The notes below the pieces were generated by a model. It was not told the origin of the DNA and ran no database searches. It saw nothing but the letters and a program-made list of their open reading frames with translations. The position numbers were made by a program, and so were the translations under genes. A stretch of DNA of 64,000 nt from a virus: IMG/VR virus record IMGVR_UViG_3300042561_001059, positions 19,535 to 83,534 of that record, one strand, 5' to 3'. Below, one piece after another: positions 1 through 7,620 of this stretch. How positions within the stretch are numbered: the first letter of the stretch is position 1; each line of letters starts with the position of its first letter.

Positions 1-1374
1 TACTGTAGGCAAGACGTATCAGTTACCTACAAACTATTTCAGCACATTCAAAAACAAAACTATCCAGAACCAGCGCTTAAGTTGGAACATGACTTTGCTT
101 TGGCAATTGAAAGACAAATTAGATCAGGTTTTCCTTTTGATGTTGATGCATGTCTTGATCTGGTGGATGATCTCCGAACAAAAGAAACAGAACTTGCAAC
201 ACACTTAAAACAAATCTTTCCACCTATTGAACATAAAGAAGTATTTGTACCCAAGGTAAATAACAAAACTCGTGGTTATGTTAAAGGCGTACCATTTGAA
301 AAAATTCGTATAGAAGAATTTAACCCTGGATCCAGGCAACAAATTACAGATCGATTAAAACAAAAGTACAATTGGCAACCTGAAAAATTAACAGCAAAAG
401 GTAATCCAATTCTTGATGATGAAGTCATTGAGAAGTTGCCATATCCAGAAGCTAAACCGTTAGCAGAATATATGTTGATTGAGAAACGTCTTGGTCAAAT
501 TGCTGATGGCAACAATGCTTGGCTCAAACTTGTTAACAATGACACCGGTTGTATCCACGGTGATCTTATTACTAACGGTTGCATTACTGGGCGTTGCGCA
601 CACCGCAATCCAAATATGGGTCAAGTCCCTGCTGCTTACTCCCCATATGGAAAGGAATGTCGAAGTTTATTCCATGCTCCTGACGGGTGGTCTCTCATTG
701 GTGTTGACGCTAAAGCACTTGAGTTACGTTGCCTTGCTGGATACCTTGCCCTCTGGGATAATGGAGAGTATGCCTCTGTTGTGACTAATTCAGATGTTGA
801 CATTCATACTTATAACCAAGAAAAGTTTGGTGTTGCTACCAGGGACATTTCAAAGCGACTTTTATATGGGCTTCTATATGGATGTGGATCTTTGAAGGCT
901 GGAACAATTATTAATCCAGATGAAAAAGATGTAGAAGTTCTGCGTCACTTAGGAAGTAATGCAATCAATTCATTCATGCGTGGACTGCCAGCTTTGAAGC
1001 GATTAAAAAATGAAATCGCTTTATCTATTCAACAGCGTGGTTGGTTGTATGGATTAGACAAACGTATTCTTTATTGCAGATCTGACTTTAAAGGATTGAA
1101 TGTATTATTACAATCTTCTGGTGCATTAATTATGAAACAAGTTGTTATTAACTTGCATCAATTAATGGAAGAGGCTGGTTATCAATATGGAGTTGACTGG
1201 CAACAACAAGGCATGATCCATGACGAAATCCAGTTGAGTTGTAAACCAAACCTTGTGGAAACATTAAAAGAGCATGCGTTAAATGCATTTCCTGCAGCGC
1301 AACAATTCTTTGGATTTCGTTGTCCCATTGAGGGCGATGCCAAAGTAGGATACACCTGGCTTGATACTCATTAA
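1..1374 (+). CDS. DNA polymerase, family A (T7 gp5-like), 5' end cut by window
   Basis: Replicative DNA polymerase with 3'-5' proofreading. The frame is open from base 1, so the gene starts outside the window. The visible start encodes YCRQDV, the Tyr-x-x-x-Asp motif that ends a DnaQ-type exonuclease domain. The polymerase motifs follow in order: motif A DAKALELRCLAGYL (Asp codon 706-708), motif B RDISKRLLYGLLYG (841-882) and motif C HDEIQLSC (His codon 1219-1221). Motif A and its NGEYAS tail closely match T7 gp5. The residue equivalent to E. coli Phe762 and T7 Tyr526 is Tyr (codon 865-867). It leads an early replication run with the SSB gene next. Assignment is secure; the N-terminal part cannot be judged. 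Confidence 0.95.
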   Translation, partial: YCRQDVSVTYKLFQHIQKQNYPEPALKLEHDFALAIERQIRSGFPFDVDACLDLVDDLRTKETELATHLKQIFPPIEHKEVFVPKVNNKTRGYVKGVPFEKIRIEEFNPGSRQQITDRLKQKYNWQPEKLTAKGNPILDDEVIEKLPYPEAKPLAEYMLIEKRLGQIADGNNAWLKLVNNDTGCIHGDLITNGCITGRCAHRNPNMGQVPAAYSPYGKECRSLFHAPDGWSLIGVDAKALELRCLAGYLALWDNGEYASVVTNSDVDIHTYNQEKFGVATRDISKRLLYGLLYGCGSLKAGTIINPDEKDVEVLRHLGSNAINSFMRGLPALKRLKNEIALSIQQRGWLYGLDKRILYCRSDFKGLNVLLQSSGALIMKQVVINLHQLMEEAGYQYGVDWQQQGMIHDEIQLSCKPNLVETLKEHALNAFPAAQQFFGFRCPIEGDAKVGYTWLDTH

Positions 1375-1390
1375 TAAAATATTAACTATT

Positions 1391-1417
1391 CGTCCTAGGC
1401 ATGACGCTAAACTGCCT
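1391..1417 (+). promoter_or_regulatory. RNA pseudoknot element, copy 1, leader of SSB gene
   Basis: The RNA can form an H-type pseudoknot. Stem 1 is CGTC (1391-1394) with GACG (1403-1406). Stem 2 is AGGCA (1398-1402) with TGCCT (1413-1417). It starts 16 nt after the polymerase stop and ends 21 nt before the SSB start codon. The 21-nt spacer is pyrimidine- and A-rich and has no AGGAG-like sequence. Two further copies (2496 and 5707) keep both stems while stem-2 bases change in pairs, which supports a selected RNA fold. Function is inferred to be translational control. Confidence 0.75.
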
Positions 1418-1438
1418 TACCACCTGACTTCTGATCCA

Positions 1439-2251
1439 ATGAATCTTTCATTTCTTTGTGCACAAACGGTTGGCGTACCAAAAGAAAAAGCTATTAGCGA
1501 AAATTCTTTTGCAACTGTTTGTGATTTGTTGTTGCCTCCTGTAGGTAACAAAGCTCCAACACCTATTCAACTTAATGTTTATGGCAAAGCTGCTGAGCGT
1601 TTTGCTCGTGTACCAGCGGGTGCACAGATTTACATCCATGGTTCAAAGCTTCGGTACGATTTGAATTCAAAGACTTATTCATTGCAAGGGGGAATTGTTA
1701 CCCAGGTTGATACTGCATTTCCAATTTTGAACACTGTTGTTCTTAGTGGTCGTTGCGTTAAAGACATCGATCAAGAAGATGCACGTGCATTCAAAACAAC
1801 CGCAGATGGTTTGATGATCTGCAATCAAACTCTTTCTGTTAATACAGGAAGAAACCAAGCAGATTTGTTTAACTTCTATGCAATTAATACAGCAGAAGAT
1901 AAGTTAAACAATGCAGAACTTCTGGTTAACTTTACACGCAAAGGAACGGGTCTTAGCATCCAGGGTAAGTTGGTTACTGATTCTTGGGTTGATAAAGAAA
2001 CCAAAGAAAAAAAGAATCTGACCAAGATTCAATTGGTGTCAATGACCTTGGCTCCCAAGGGAAATACAGAGTCAAAGCCAATTACATCGCAGACAACCGT
2101 TGCATCTTCTACAGATGTTGGGAGTTTGTGGGGTGGCAAGGTTGCAGAAGATCTTGCGGAACCATGGGGATCTCAACATGGTGCATCTCTTCCTGACCTC
2201 CCTGGCTATGCTATGGCTGGCGCTAACGACGACTCTGACCCTCCGTTCTGA
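1439..2251 (+). CDS. ssb: Single-stranded DNA-binding protein (two OB-fold regions)
   Basis: This 270-residue protein probably coats single-stranded DNA at the replication fork. The second half has an SSB-type OB-fold strand pattern (GLSIQGKLVTDSWVDKET, then KIQLVSMTLAPKG). The protein ends DDSDPPF, matching the acidic, Phe-terminated tip with which bacterial SSBs recruit partner proteins. The N-terminal ~110 residues look like a second OB-like region, making it longer than E. coli SSB (178 aa). I chose ATG 1439 because it follows the pseudoknot leader; the open frame extends upstream to 1361 only through that element. It lies directly after the polymerase gene. A T7 gp2.5-type protein is the alternative, but the VTDSW strand favours bacterial-type SSB. 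Confidence 0.8.
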   Translation: MNLSFLCAQTVGVPKEKAISENSFATVCDLLLPPVGNKAPTPIQLNVYGKAAERFARVPAGAQIYIHGSKLRYDLNSKTYSLQGGIVTQVDTAFPILNTVVLSGRCVKDIDQEDARAFKTTADGLMICNQTLSVNTGRNQADLFNFYAINTAEDKLNNAELLVNFTRKGTGLSIQGKLVTDSWVDKETKEKKNLTKIQLVSMTLAPKGNTESKPITSQTTVASSTDVGSLWGGKVAEDLAEPWGSQHGASLPDLPGYAMAGANDDSDPPF

Positions 2252-2256
2252 ATCCA

Positions 2257-2490
2257 ATGACTATTTACAATCATTACGAATTTAAACATGTTGATGATTC
2301 CACCACTTACTTGGTTTCGTTTAACGCCGATCTTGGATCAAGTATTATTGATTCTTTTATTAACTTCATGAGCGGCTGTGGGTTTGCAAAATCATTTGTA
2401 ATTAATTACATGGAAGAACTTGTTGAAGAATACAGAGATGCGCAAAAAACACTTGCAAAAATTGAAGACGAACTTATTGGTCTTGATTGA
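2257..2490 (+). CDS. Hypothetical protein, 77 aa
   Basis: I do not recognise this family. The protein is acidic and probably alpha/beta in its first half, with a helical charged C-terminus (EELVEEYRDAQKTLAKIEDEL) that could form a coiled coil. It starts 5 nt after the SSB stop, so it is probably translationally coupled to SSB. It ends 5 nt before the second pseudoknot copy. A small partner of the replication proteins is possible from position alone. Confidence 0.75.
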   Translation: MTIYNHYEFKHVDDSTTYLVSFNADLGSSIIDSFINFMSGCGFAKSFVINYMEELVEEYRDAQKTLAKIEDELIGLD

Positions 2491-2495
2491 TTAAC

Positions 2496-2522
2496 CGTCC
2501 TGGGCATGACGTTAAACTGCCT
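2496..2522 (+). promoter_or_regulatory. RNA pseudoknot element, copy 2
   Basis: Second copy of the pseudoknot. Stem 1 is CGTC (2496-2499) with GACG (2508-2511). Stem 2 is GGGCA (2503-2507) with TGCCT (2518-2522), including one G-T wobble. It begins 5 nt after the preceding stop and ends 21 nt before the next ATG, the same spacing as copy 1. The spacer is C/A-rich with no Shine-Dalgarno sequence. Confidence 0.75.
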
Positions 2523-2543
2523 ATCACTCAACAACAAACCATC

Positions 2544-3635
2544 ATGACTTCTATTCTTGATGCTCTGAGACAACCTGATCCTGACACTGAACAAACCTCT
2601 GAACCTACTACTAAAACATCTGCAAAAATCATGACTACTAAGAAGACATCTGCATTGGCTACTCGTGGACTGGAATCGTTCAAACTTTTTCAAGATAAGA
2701 AGTTTGTTTCCGGGTACCAAAATCTCGTCACCATCCAGCCCCTTAACAAGTCAAAGACAAGAGGTTGGTTCGTGCGGAACTCAGACTTGGATACTTGCGG
2801 ATGGAGTGCCACTGAAACTGACTTTGCTAAAGGTTCAGTTCTCTGGAACTACAAGCAAACTTTTGGTATGGCTCCCAACACTTCAGTGGAAGAAGGACTC
2901 AATTTTGTTGAGCCTCGCATTCAAATCCTTTTACGTTCTCCCCTCATGGTTGAGGAAACTACTGGGATGAGGCAGACGATTGGAACCTTTGAGGATCCAG
3001 ATGTTAAAGAATTGTTTGAAGCAGATAAAATTGCGTCGGACCTTGCTAATAGCAAAGGTGAGATGTACAAGCGTAAGTACAGTGTACGTACAAAGTATCT
3101 TGTTTATATTCTGACCCAGGAAAACAAGCGTGCGCATAAGATTCCAATGGTTCTTACCCTGAAGGGATTGAATGGCACAGATGTTTCCGACAAGGTCAAG
3201 ATGTATGAAAAAGAAATGTCCAAGTGTTTGAGCAAGGCTTTGGATTCGGAGGTGCCTCTTGCATTCAATGAAAAGTTTTACGCAACTACCGTATTTGCTC
3301 CGATACTTGCCAACGAAATGCGTGGCGCCAACAACGTTGAGATCTGCGCAATTGAATCTTTTAACATCCCTGATTACAGCAGCCAAGAAACCGCAATCGA
3401 ATCACTAAATCAGATGTCAATTCCTGATGAAGATCGGGAATCAACTTGGAAGTATCAAGACATGTTTGCGGATTATATTAATCAGCATGCACGTCAAGAC
3501 GCTGAAAAACTTGGTGGTGCTTATGGAATTAAAGAAGGTGTTGAAATTCTTCCGGCATCCAGGAGCATTGATGTAGAAGCAAAGCTTTTAACTTCTGCAC
3601 AAGATCCTGATACGGGTGAGAACTTTAGTTTCTAA
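2544..3635 (+). CDS. Hypothetical replication-region protein, 363 aa
   Basis: Function not recognised. The first ~45 residues are polar and Thr/Lys-rich and probably disordered. The remainder looks globular, with no membrane segment or obvious enzyme motif. ATG 2544 follows the second pseudoknot copy; the longer open frame from 2487 runs back through that element and is unlikely to be translated. Position between SSB and a SWIM protein, under the same leader type as SSB, suggests a DNA-transaction role. That is inference only. Confidence 0.85.
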   Translation: MTSILDALRQPDPDTEQTSEPTTKTSAKIMTTKKTSALATRGLESFKLFQDKKFVSGYQNLVTIQPLNKSKTRGWFVRNSDLDTCGWSATETDFAKGSVLWNYKQTFGMAPNTSVEEGLNFVEPRIQILLRSPLMVEETTGMRQTIGTFEDPDVKELFEADKIASDLANSKGEMYKRKYSVRTKYLVYILTQENKRAHKIPMVLTLKGLNGTDVSDKVKMYEKEMSKCLSKALDSEVPLAFNEKFYATTVFAPILANEMRGANNVEICAIESFNIPDYSSQETAIESLNQMSIPDEDRESTWKYQDMFADYINQHARQDAEKLGGAYGIKEGVEILPASRSIDVEAKLLTSAQDPDTGENFSF

Positions 3636-3919
3636 GACTTAAGTTCAGGGTTGGCAATTTCATTTGCATCAATCAACACATTGTTGAATAAGTGAATGTC
3701 TTTAACCAACCCTTTTATTACACCTTGACGTTGTGTGGCGATTCTTGCTAAAAGAGTCGCCATTTCTTTTAATGCATTTACGGAGTTACAATCTTGAATT
3801 GCACGTTTAATTTTTTCTTCCCAAAATAAATCATCAATTGATGGTTCAATATCAAACTTACTAAGTGGCACGTAATGCTCTTCCATAAATAACCATGGAG
3901 GATAATCAATTCTACACAT
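3632..3919 (-). CDS. Hypothetical protein, 95 aa, on opposite strand
   Basis: Not recognised. A helical stretch with motif DDLFWEEKIKRAI and a C-terminal half (ALKEMATLLARIATQRQ) look like a compact helical bundle. It is convergent with the upstream gene (4-nt overlap at the stops). I place the start at ATG 3919, since the longer frame to 3994 would run into the divergent gene at 3930; ATG 3886 is also possible. It is the only minus-strand gene in the first 10 kb, so it may be separately regulated. Confidence 0.6.
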   Translation of the reverse strand: MCRIDYPPWLFMEEHYVPLSKFDIEPSIDDLFWEEKIKRAIQDCNSVNALKEMATLLARIATQRQGVIKGLVKDIHLFNNVLIDANEIANPELKS

Positions 3920-3929
3920 AACTAAACAA

Positions 3930-4121
3930 ATGAAACATGAAGAAAAAGTTGCGTTGGCTACAGGAACAGCAGTTATGTTGATTGCTGGTCCCATAGCTCT
4001 TGCACTGGGAACACCAGTTGCCTTTGGTGCCCTTGCTTTTGGTACGTATCGAACTGCAAAGTCTGCCTATGATCGAGCCTTGTTTCGTAGTAAAGTGAAG
4101 CCGCCCCACGGGGAACTTTAA
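3930..4121 (+). CDS. Small membrane protein, 63 aa
   Basis: A short protein with a charged N-terminus (MKHEEK) and a long hydrophobic stretch at residues 7-40, enough for one or two membrane segments, then a basic tail. No family recognised. Its start lies 10 nt from the divergent gene at 3919. A role in the host membrane is plausible from composition only. Confidence 0.65.
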   Translation: MKHEEKVALATGTAVMLIAGPIALALGTPVAFGALAFGTYRTAKSAYDRALFRSKVKPPHGEL

Positions 4122-4144
4122 TTAACTCAACTTTTAATCAAACC

Positions 4145-5113
4145 ATGGAAAACCAATTAGTAACGCAACTCAACACAGCACAACAATTTATTTACTCTCG
4201 TTCAAATATTAGGAGAGCTTATTTAGATTTTGATGATACTGACATTGCAGGAATTAATCTTTCTGATAAAGATATTATTGTTATTCGCAATGACGGTACA
4301 AATCAAAAGTATGACAAGCAATTGGTTTGTAGTGCGTACCAGGCATATACAGGACGCTTAAAAGACTTCTTTGCTTACTTGGGACCTAACTATCGTGGAC
4401 CATCAATCTGGCGAAACAATGCCTACATCATGTTTAAAGGTTGGCACTACAACCATAAGCTGGGATACCTTACGCAATCTGCACAAATACAACGTGCGTG
4501 GGCTGATAAATTCATTCACATATCAGATCGAACCAAGTTGGTTCAATTACTTCAATCAGATCAAACTGACCTTGGGCACCTGGTTGCCCCTGATGGTTTC
4601 CACGAAATTAATGATGCCATTGACTTTGATGCTCCTGAACCAGAATCGGATGTTGAGGCTAGTAGCTTACAAAAACTTCAGGCAAGTCCATACTGCTCTT
4701 GCGGTTCGTTCCAAAAACAACTGAATAATCTATCTGAGTTCCAGGCTGAGATTGAAGGTTACAAGCCTTGGTGTATTCATTTAACATGGATGCAACGTTA
4801 TCGTCAGCTCCTTGTTAAACGTGGTGAAGTCCGTTCGCAATGCCGTGGTCAAGTTGCAGAACATGCTGTGGCTTGGTGGTACGCACCACCAGAAGGCAAG
4901 TCTGATGAAGGGAGGTTTGTTGTTTTATACACCAAGCAAGGCTCTATGGCTTCACTTAAGTCTTGGCGTACCTACAAACCAAAAGAAGTCTTTACTCAAA
5001 AACATGTTTGGGATTTATTTGATAACATGTTAGATAATGGCTTTGTTCCGTTTCCAGGTACTTCTCTTCCTCAATTAAAAAACGCATGGAAAACAACGCC
5101 AAAGAATACATAA
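4145..5113 (+). CDS. SWIM zinc-finger protein, 322 aa
   Basis: Contains a SWIM-type zinc-binding pattern: CSC at about residue 184 and CIH at about residue 210, a CxC...CxH arrangement. SWIM domains occur in DNA- and protein-binding factors across bacteria. The flanking sequence is aromatic-rich (WWYAPP) and not assignable. It overlaps the next gene by 28 nt. A DNA-binding role is inferred from the finger and the replication-gene neighbourhood. Confidence 0.75.
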   Translation: MENQLVTQLNTAQQFIYSRSNIRRAYLDFDDTDIAGINLSDKDIIVIRNDGTNQKYDKQLVCSAYQAYTGRLKDFFAYLGPNYRGPSIWRNNAYIMFKGWHYNHKLGYLTQSAQIQRAWADKFIHISDRTKLVQLLQSDQTDLGHLVAPDGFHEINDAIDFDAPEPESDVEASSLQKLQASPYCSCGSFQKQLNNLSEFQAEIEGYKPWCIHLTWMQRYRQLLVKRGEVRSQCRGQVAEHAVAWWYAPPEGKSDEGRFVVLYTKQGSMASLKSWRTYKPKEVFTQKHVWDLFDNMLDNGFVPFPGTSLPQLKNAWKTTPKNT

Positions 5114-5343
5114 CTCAAATGCAGTTTGAATGTGCTGACCCTGCTTCTGTATTTAAACTTGACATTAAATACATTGAAGAAGAAAATGGAGGCGGTACTA
5201 TTCAAATTGAATGGGACGAAGAAGATGCTGATCTCCAATGGTGGAATAACCTTGGAGAAGAAAAGCAACAACAATTTATTCTTGATGCTTTAACTGCTGC
5301 TATTTCTAATGCACTTGATGAGGATGAATCTGATGGGATTTGA
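5086..5343 (+). CDS. Hypothetical acidic protein, 85 aa
   Basis: Not recognised. It is strongly acidic with a DEDESDG end. Its start lies inside the last codons of the SWIM gene in another frame, and its stop lies just past the next gene's start, so the three genes form a tightly overlapping, probably coupled run. Confidence 0.7.
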   Translation: MENNAKEYITQMQFECADPASVFKLDIKYIEEENGGGTIQIEWDEEDADLQWWNNLGEEKQQQFILDALTAAISNALDEDESDGI

Positions 5344-5701
5344 AACTTACGGCTTGCCTGAAACTGAGTACTACAAAATTTTAAGTAGTAAGTCTCAGTT
5401 TATTCTTAACTGTTTAGCAGTTATGACAACTGAAGCTTCTAATAAAGGCATTAACCTTCAAGGGTTTAACGACAAATTTCTTTGGGATATGTTTATGGAA
5501 TGTGTGTATTCTGCTGATGAGGAAGCACGCATCATTCAAAAAGAAAACAACCCAGATGAAATTAAAGCTAGATCGTGGGATCCAGGCCCTAGTCGAGATG
5601 AGCTAATGGAAGAAATTAAATCTGTCAACGCTAAAACAGAAGCATTGACTGATTACATTGCAGAGTTAATAACTAAATTTTTTCCTAAAGTTACAGATTA
5701 A
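5333..5701 (+). CDS. Hypothetical protein, 122 aa
   Basis: Not recognised. It is mostly helical, with a Pro/Ser break followed by a coiled-coil-like tail (ELMEEIKSVNAKTEALTDY). ATG 5333 is preferred because a GAGG sequence lies about 10 nt upstream and the start overlaps the previous stop region; upstream in-frame Met codons at 5309-5324 are alternatives. The third pseudoknot copy begins 5 nt after its stop. Confidence 0.7.
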   Translation: MGFETYGLPETEYYKILSSKSQFILNCLAVMTTEASNKGINLQGFNDKFLWDMFMECVYSADEEARIIQKENNPDEIKARSWDPGPSRDELMEEIKSVNAKTEALTDYIAELITKFFPKVTD

Positions 5702-5706
5702 TTAAA

Positions 5707-5733
5707 CGTCCTAAGCATGACGTTAAACTGCTT
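5707..5733 (+). promoter_or_regulatory. RNA pseudoknot element, copy 3
   Basis: Third copy. Stem 1 is CGTC (5707-5710) with GACG (5719-5722). Stem 2 is AAGCA (5713-5717) with TGCTT (5729-5733). Compared with copies 1 and 2, the outer stem-2 pairs have changed on both sides (GG/CC to AA/TT), a compensatory change. It ends 22 nt before the ATG of a 37-residue ORF and again has no Shine-Dalgarno sequence in the spacer. Confidence 0.75.
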
Positions 5734-5755
5734 GCAACACAACTTATTACCACTC

Positions 5756-5869
5756 ATGTTTGAAAGCATTTTGTCTGCTGTTCTTCCGATTGTTAAAGAT
5801 TTACTTTGGACAGCATGCGCAGCACTGCTGGCCTATATGGTAAACAAACTAACCAATCAATTTACTTGA
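5756..5869 (+). CDS. Predicted small membrane peptide, 37 aa
   Basis: A short ORF with a central hydrophobic helix (ILSAVLPIVKDLL, then WTACAALLAYM) and a polar end. It could be a single-span membrane peptide or an amphipathic inhibitor. Support for being real: it sits 22 nt behind the third pseudoknot, as two larger genes do behind theirs, and its TGA lies one base before the next gene's ATG. Function unknown. Confidence 0.6.
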   Translation: MFESILSAVLPIVKDLLWTACAALLAYMVNKLTNQFT

Positions 5870-5870
5870 C

Positions 5871-6590
5871 ATGAAACCAACTCAAATTACTAAAACAAAT
5901 CTCAAAGAACTGACCATTTTTAAACTCTATGAACATTATGCTGCCCTGGACAAGTCTATTCCTTTATTGGTTTCTGAGTCCCAAGAGTTGGTCAAGGCTG
6001 AGCTTGAACAATGCCTTGAGCTCAGGTCTGAAAAAATAGACCGGTTGTATTACGCATGGGCACATCATGAAGATGCTGTTGAGCGTGCCAAGAAAGAGCA
6101 AGAGCTTTTGTTGGTAGCACGCAAGCACCATGAGTCACAAGTTGCCAAGATTAAGGGTCTGGTTAATTGGTTAAGACGTGCCGCACCACTGGACTCCAAT
6201 CGTATTGTTGGTAAGAACTATGAGTTTGTTCTTAGTAAAAAACGTGAGTTGACTGTAGAAATTTCTATTCCAGTAGAGGAATGGGAAGAAGCAGACATCA
6301 ATGAATTTTGCTTGCAACAAACCGTTACCACAACAAAAGAAACTGTGGTAACTTCTATGAGTGGTGACGTAATCGAACGCACTACAACACCAGTTACAAA
6401 AACAGAAATTATTCCAAATGCCGACAAGCTCCGCCGTGCTTACCAAGAAGGACAACGAATCCCACAAGGTGTCAAAATCCAACAAGACTACAACATCAAA
6501 CGGAATCGAGTCGTCCACACAAGGGGAATGGACAATCTTCCATCCAAATATTCAGAAGAGTTTCTACCAGAACTTGAAGCCGCCGACTGA
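5871..6590 (+). CDS. Siphovirus Gp157-like protein, 239 aa
   Basis: Resembles the Gp157 family of phage early proteins: a long helical N-terminal half (residues ~25-100, Glu/Lys/Leu-rich with LVKAELEQCLELRSEKID), then a shorter beta-rich part with a LSKKRELTVEI strand. That family is linked to phage resistance and recombination regions but its biochemistry is unclear. Residues ~150-175 are Thr/Val-rich and low in complexity. The family call is by recognition, not a search. Confidence 0.6.
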   Translation: MKPTQITKTNLKELTIFKLYEHYAALDKSIPLLVSESQELVKAELEQCLELRSEKIDRLYYAWAHHEDAVERAKKEQELLLVARKHHESQVAKIKGLVNWLRRAAPLDSNRIVGKNYEFVLSKKRELTVEISIPVEEWEEADINEFCLQQTVTTTKETVVTSMSGDVIERTTTPVTKTEIIPNADKLRRAYQEGQRIPQGVKIQQDYNIKRNRVVHTRGMDNLPSKYSEEFLPELEAAD

Positions 6591-6831
6591 TCTTGATGAT
6601 GCGCATGTCATGTGCCGTTGTCATGAACAAGCTGTAGATGACTTCCAACTACAGATTGAAATGGTAGATCTTGAGTTGGCAATGCTTTGTGATAACGGAG
6701 ATACTCTTCCGTATAACGAAGCAAAGGCGCAAGAGCTTGAGGAAAAAAAACTTAAGCTTCTTGGTGGCAAACGTTTTCATCTCAACTCCAGGAATGCGTA
6801 CTGGTTTTATCTGATGAAAAGCAAAAACTAG
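6418..6831 (+). CDS. Hypothetical protein, 137 aa or shorter
   Basis: Not recognised. The first ~60 codons overlap the Gp157-like gene in another frame (173 nt). The C-terminal part has an acidic coiled-coil-like region and a Lys-rich end. ATG 6418 gives the full length; ATG 6610 would avoid the overlap and give 73 residues beginning MCRCHEQ. Neither start has a clear ribosome-binding site. The part after 6590 is likely coding. Confidence 0.6.
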   Translation: MPTSSAVLTKKDNESHKVSKSNKTTTSNGIESSTQGEWTIFHPNIQKSFYQNLKPPTDLDDAHVMCRCHEQAVDDFQLQIEMVDLELAMLCDNGDTLPYNEAKAQELEEKKLKLLGGKRFHLNSRNAYWFYLMKSKN

Positions 6832-6863
6832 GGAGTATAAACTGAAGAAAAGATTAGGGTGCC

Positions 6864-7124
6864 ATGACTGACGACGGTTTGACGCGTTTGTTTGATTCGT
6901 TCACGCAGGGTGGCACCCCCCTTCCTGCGTTGATTGGAAACAAGATGGAGTGGCAAGTCACCGTACTTACCGCTGCCATGATCGCTAATGAAAACTTAGC
7001 TGCATCCATGACCGCAGAGGAAATGGTTGATGCCTCTATTAACTACACTCATGTCATTCAAGAAAGGCTTGGTTACTACCAGCAAAACCAAATGCATTCT
7101 TTAGAAAGACTGCTAGAAAAATAA
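6864..7124 (+). CDS. Hypothetical protein, 86 aa
   Basis: Not recognised. Helical, Met- and Gln-rich, with the pattern LPALIGNKMEWQVTVLTAAM followed by a polar tail. It follows a 32-nt gap that contains an A-rich stretch (TATAAACTGAAGAAAAG), which may hold a weak promoter or ribosome site. No membrane segment. Confidence 0.65.
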   Translation: MTDDGLTRLFDSFTQGGTPLPALIGNKMEWQVTVLTAAMIANENLAASMTAEEMVDASINYTHVIQERLGYYQQNQMHSLERLLEK

Positions 7125-7161
7125 AAACCTGCTATTGTTTCAGGGTTCCACACTTCTAGTA

Positions 7162-7356
7162 ATGGAAGCACCCCCTAAGACTCTTGTAACAATCAACGTT
7201 TCATTTAACATTGATCTGGAGTATGACTCATTTACAGGTCGTACTCTTAGTGAATTCTTAACCTTGATTGAAGACGATCTCTTTGATGCTGTCAATGAGT
7301 TGCGTCCTGAGATCCAGGATATTTACCACATGCAAACCAGACTCGTCAATGACTAA
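7162..7356 (+). CDS. Hypothetical protein, 64 aa
   Basis: Not recognised. An N-terminal beta strand (TLVTINVSFNIDLEY) is followed by an acidic helical part. ATG 7162 is preferred to the TTG at 7135. Its stop overlaps the ATG of the next gene (ATGACTAA arrangement), implying coupled translation. Confidence 0.6.
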   Translation: MEAPPKTLVTINVSFNIDLEYDSFTGRTLSEFLTLIEDDLFDAVNELRPEIQDIYHMQTRLVND

Positions 7357-7585
7357 TTCATTTGATTACCAAGAGATTTTGAATAGTTGGGATGTAAATC
7401 TCGAACAACAAAAAGCAGACTTTCAAGAACATTTGTACAATGTGTATCGGCCTAGTAGTCAGACATACACCGGCCTATGGGAACGTTTCTGTATTACGGA
7501 AGCTGGTCCGTTGGCTCGTTCGCAATTCTTTGAAGCTCTTAAAGCAATTAAAGAGTATGAAGAATTGCAAAAACAAAATAAATAA
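7349..7585 (+). CDS. Hypothetical protein, 78 aa
   Basis: Not recognised. A soluble helical protein with the segment ITEAGPLARSQFFEALKAI and a Lys/Glu-rich end. ATG 7349 overlaps the previous stop; the frame is open further upstream to 7268, but that stretch lies over the previous gene and is likely a shadow. Confidence 0.65.
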   Translation: MTNSFDYQEILNSWDVNLEQQKADFQEHLYNVYRPSSQTYTGLWERFCITEAGPLARSQFFEALKAIKEYEELQKQNK

Positions 7586-7597
7586 TTGACATTATTA

Positions 7598-7620
7598 AGG
7601 CCCACTGCCAAAGTGGGTCT
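7598..7620 (+). promoter_or_regulatory. Hairpin in leader of next gene
   Basis: An 8-bp stem (AGGCCCAC with GTGGGTCT, one wobble) closes a 7-nt loop between two early genes. No T run follows, so it is unlikely to be an intrinsic terminator. It ends 16 nt before the next ATG and could influence translation or transcript stability. Confidence 0.5.

Noticed and set aside
479-784. Plus-strand ORF inside the polymerase gene
   Set aside because: It lies in another frame across polymerase motif A; the polymerase reading explains the DNA fully.
1361-1438. Upstream extension of the SSB ORF
   Set aside because: The extension overlaps the polymerase stop and runs through the pseudoknot; ATG 1439 keeps the 21-nt spacing seen in the other copy.
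7598-7620. Hairpin considered as a terminator
   Set aside because: No T run follows and the neighbouring genes continue on the same strand with short gaps.
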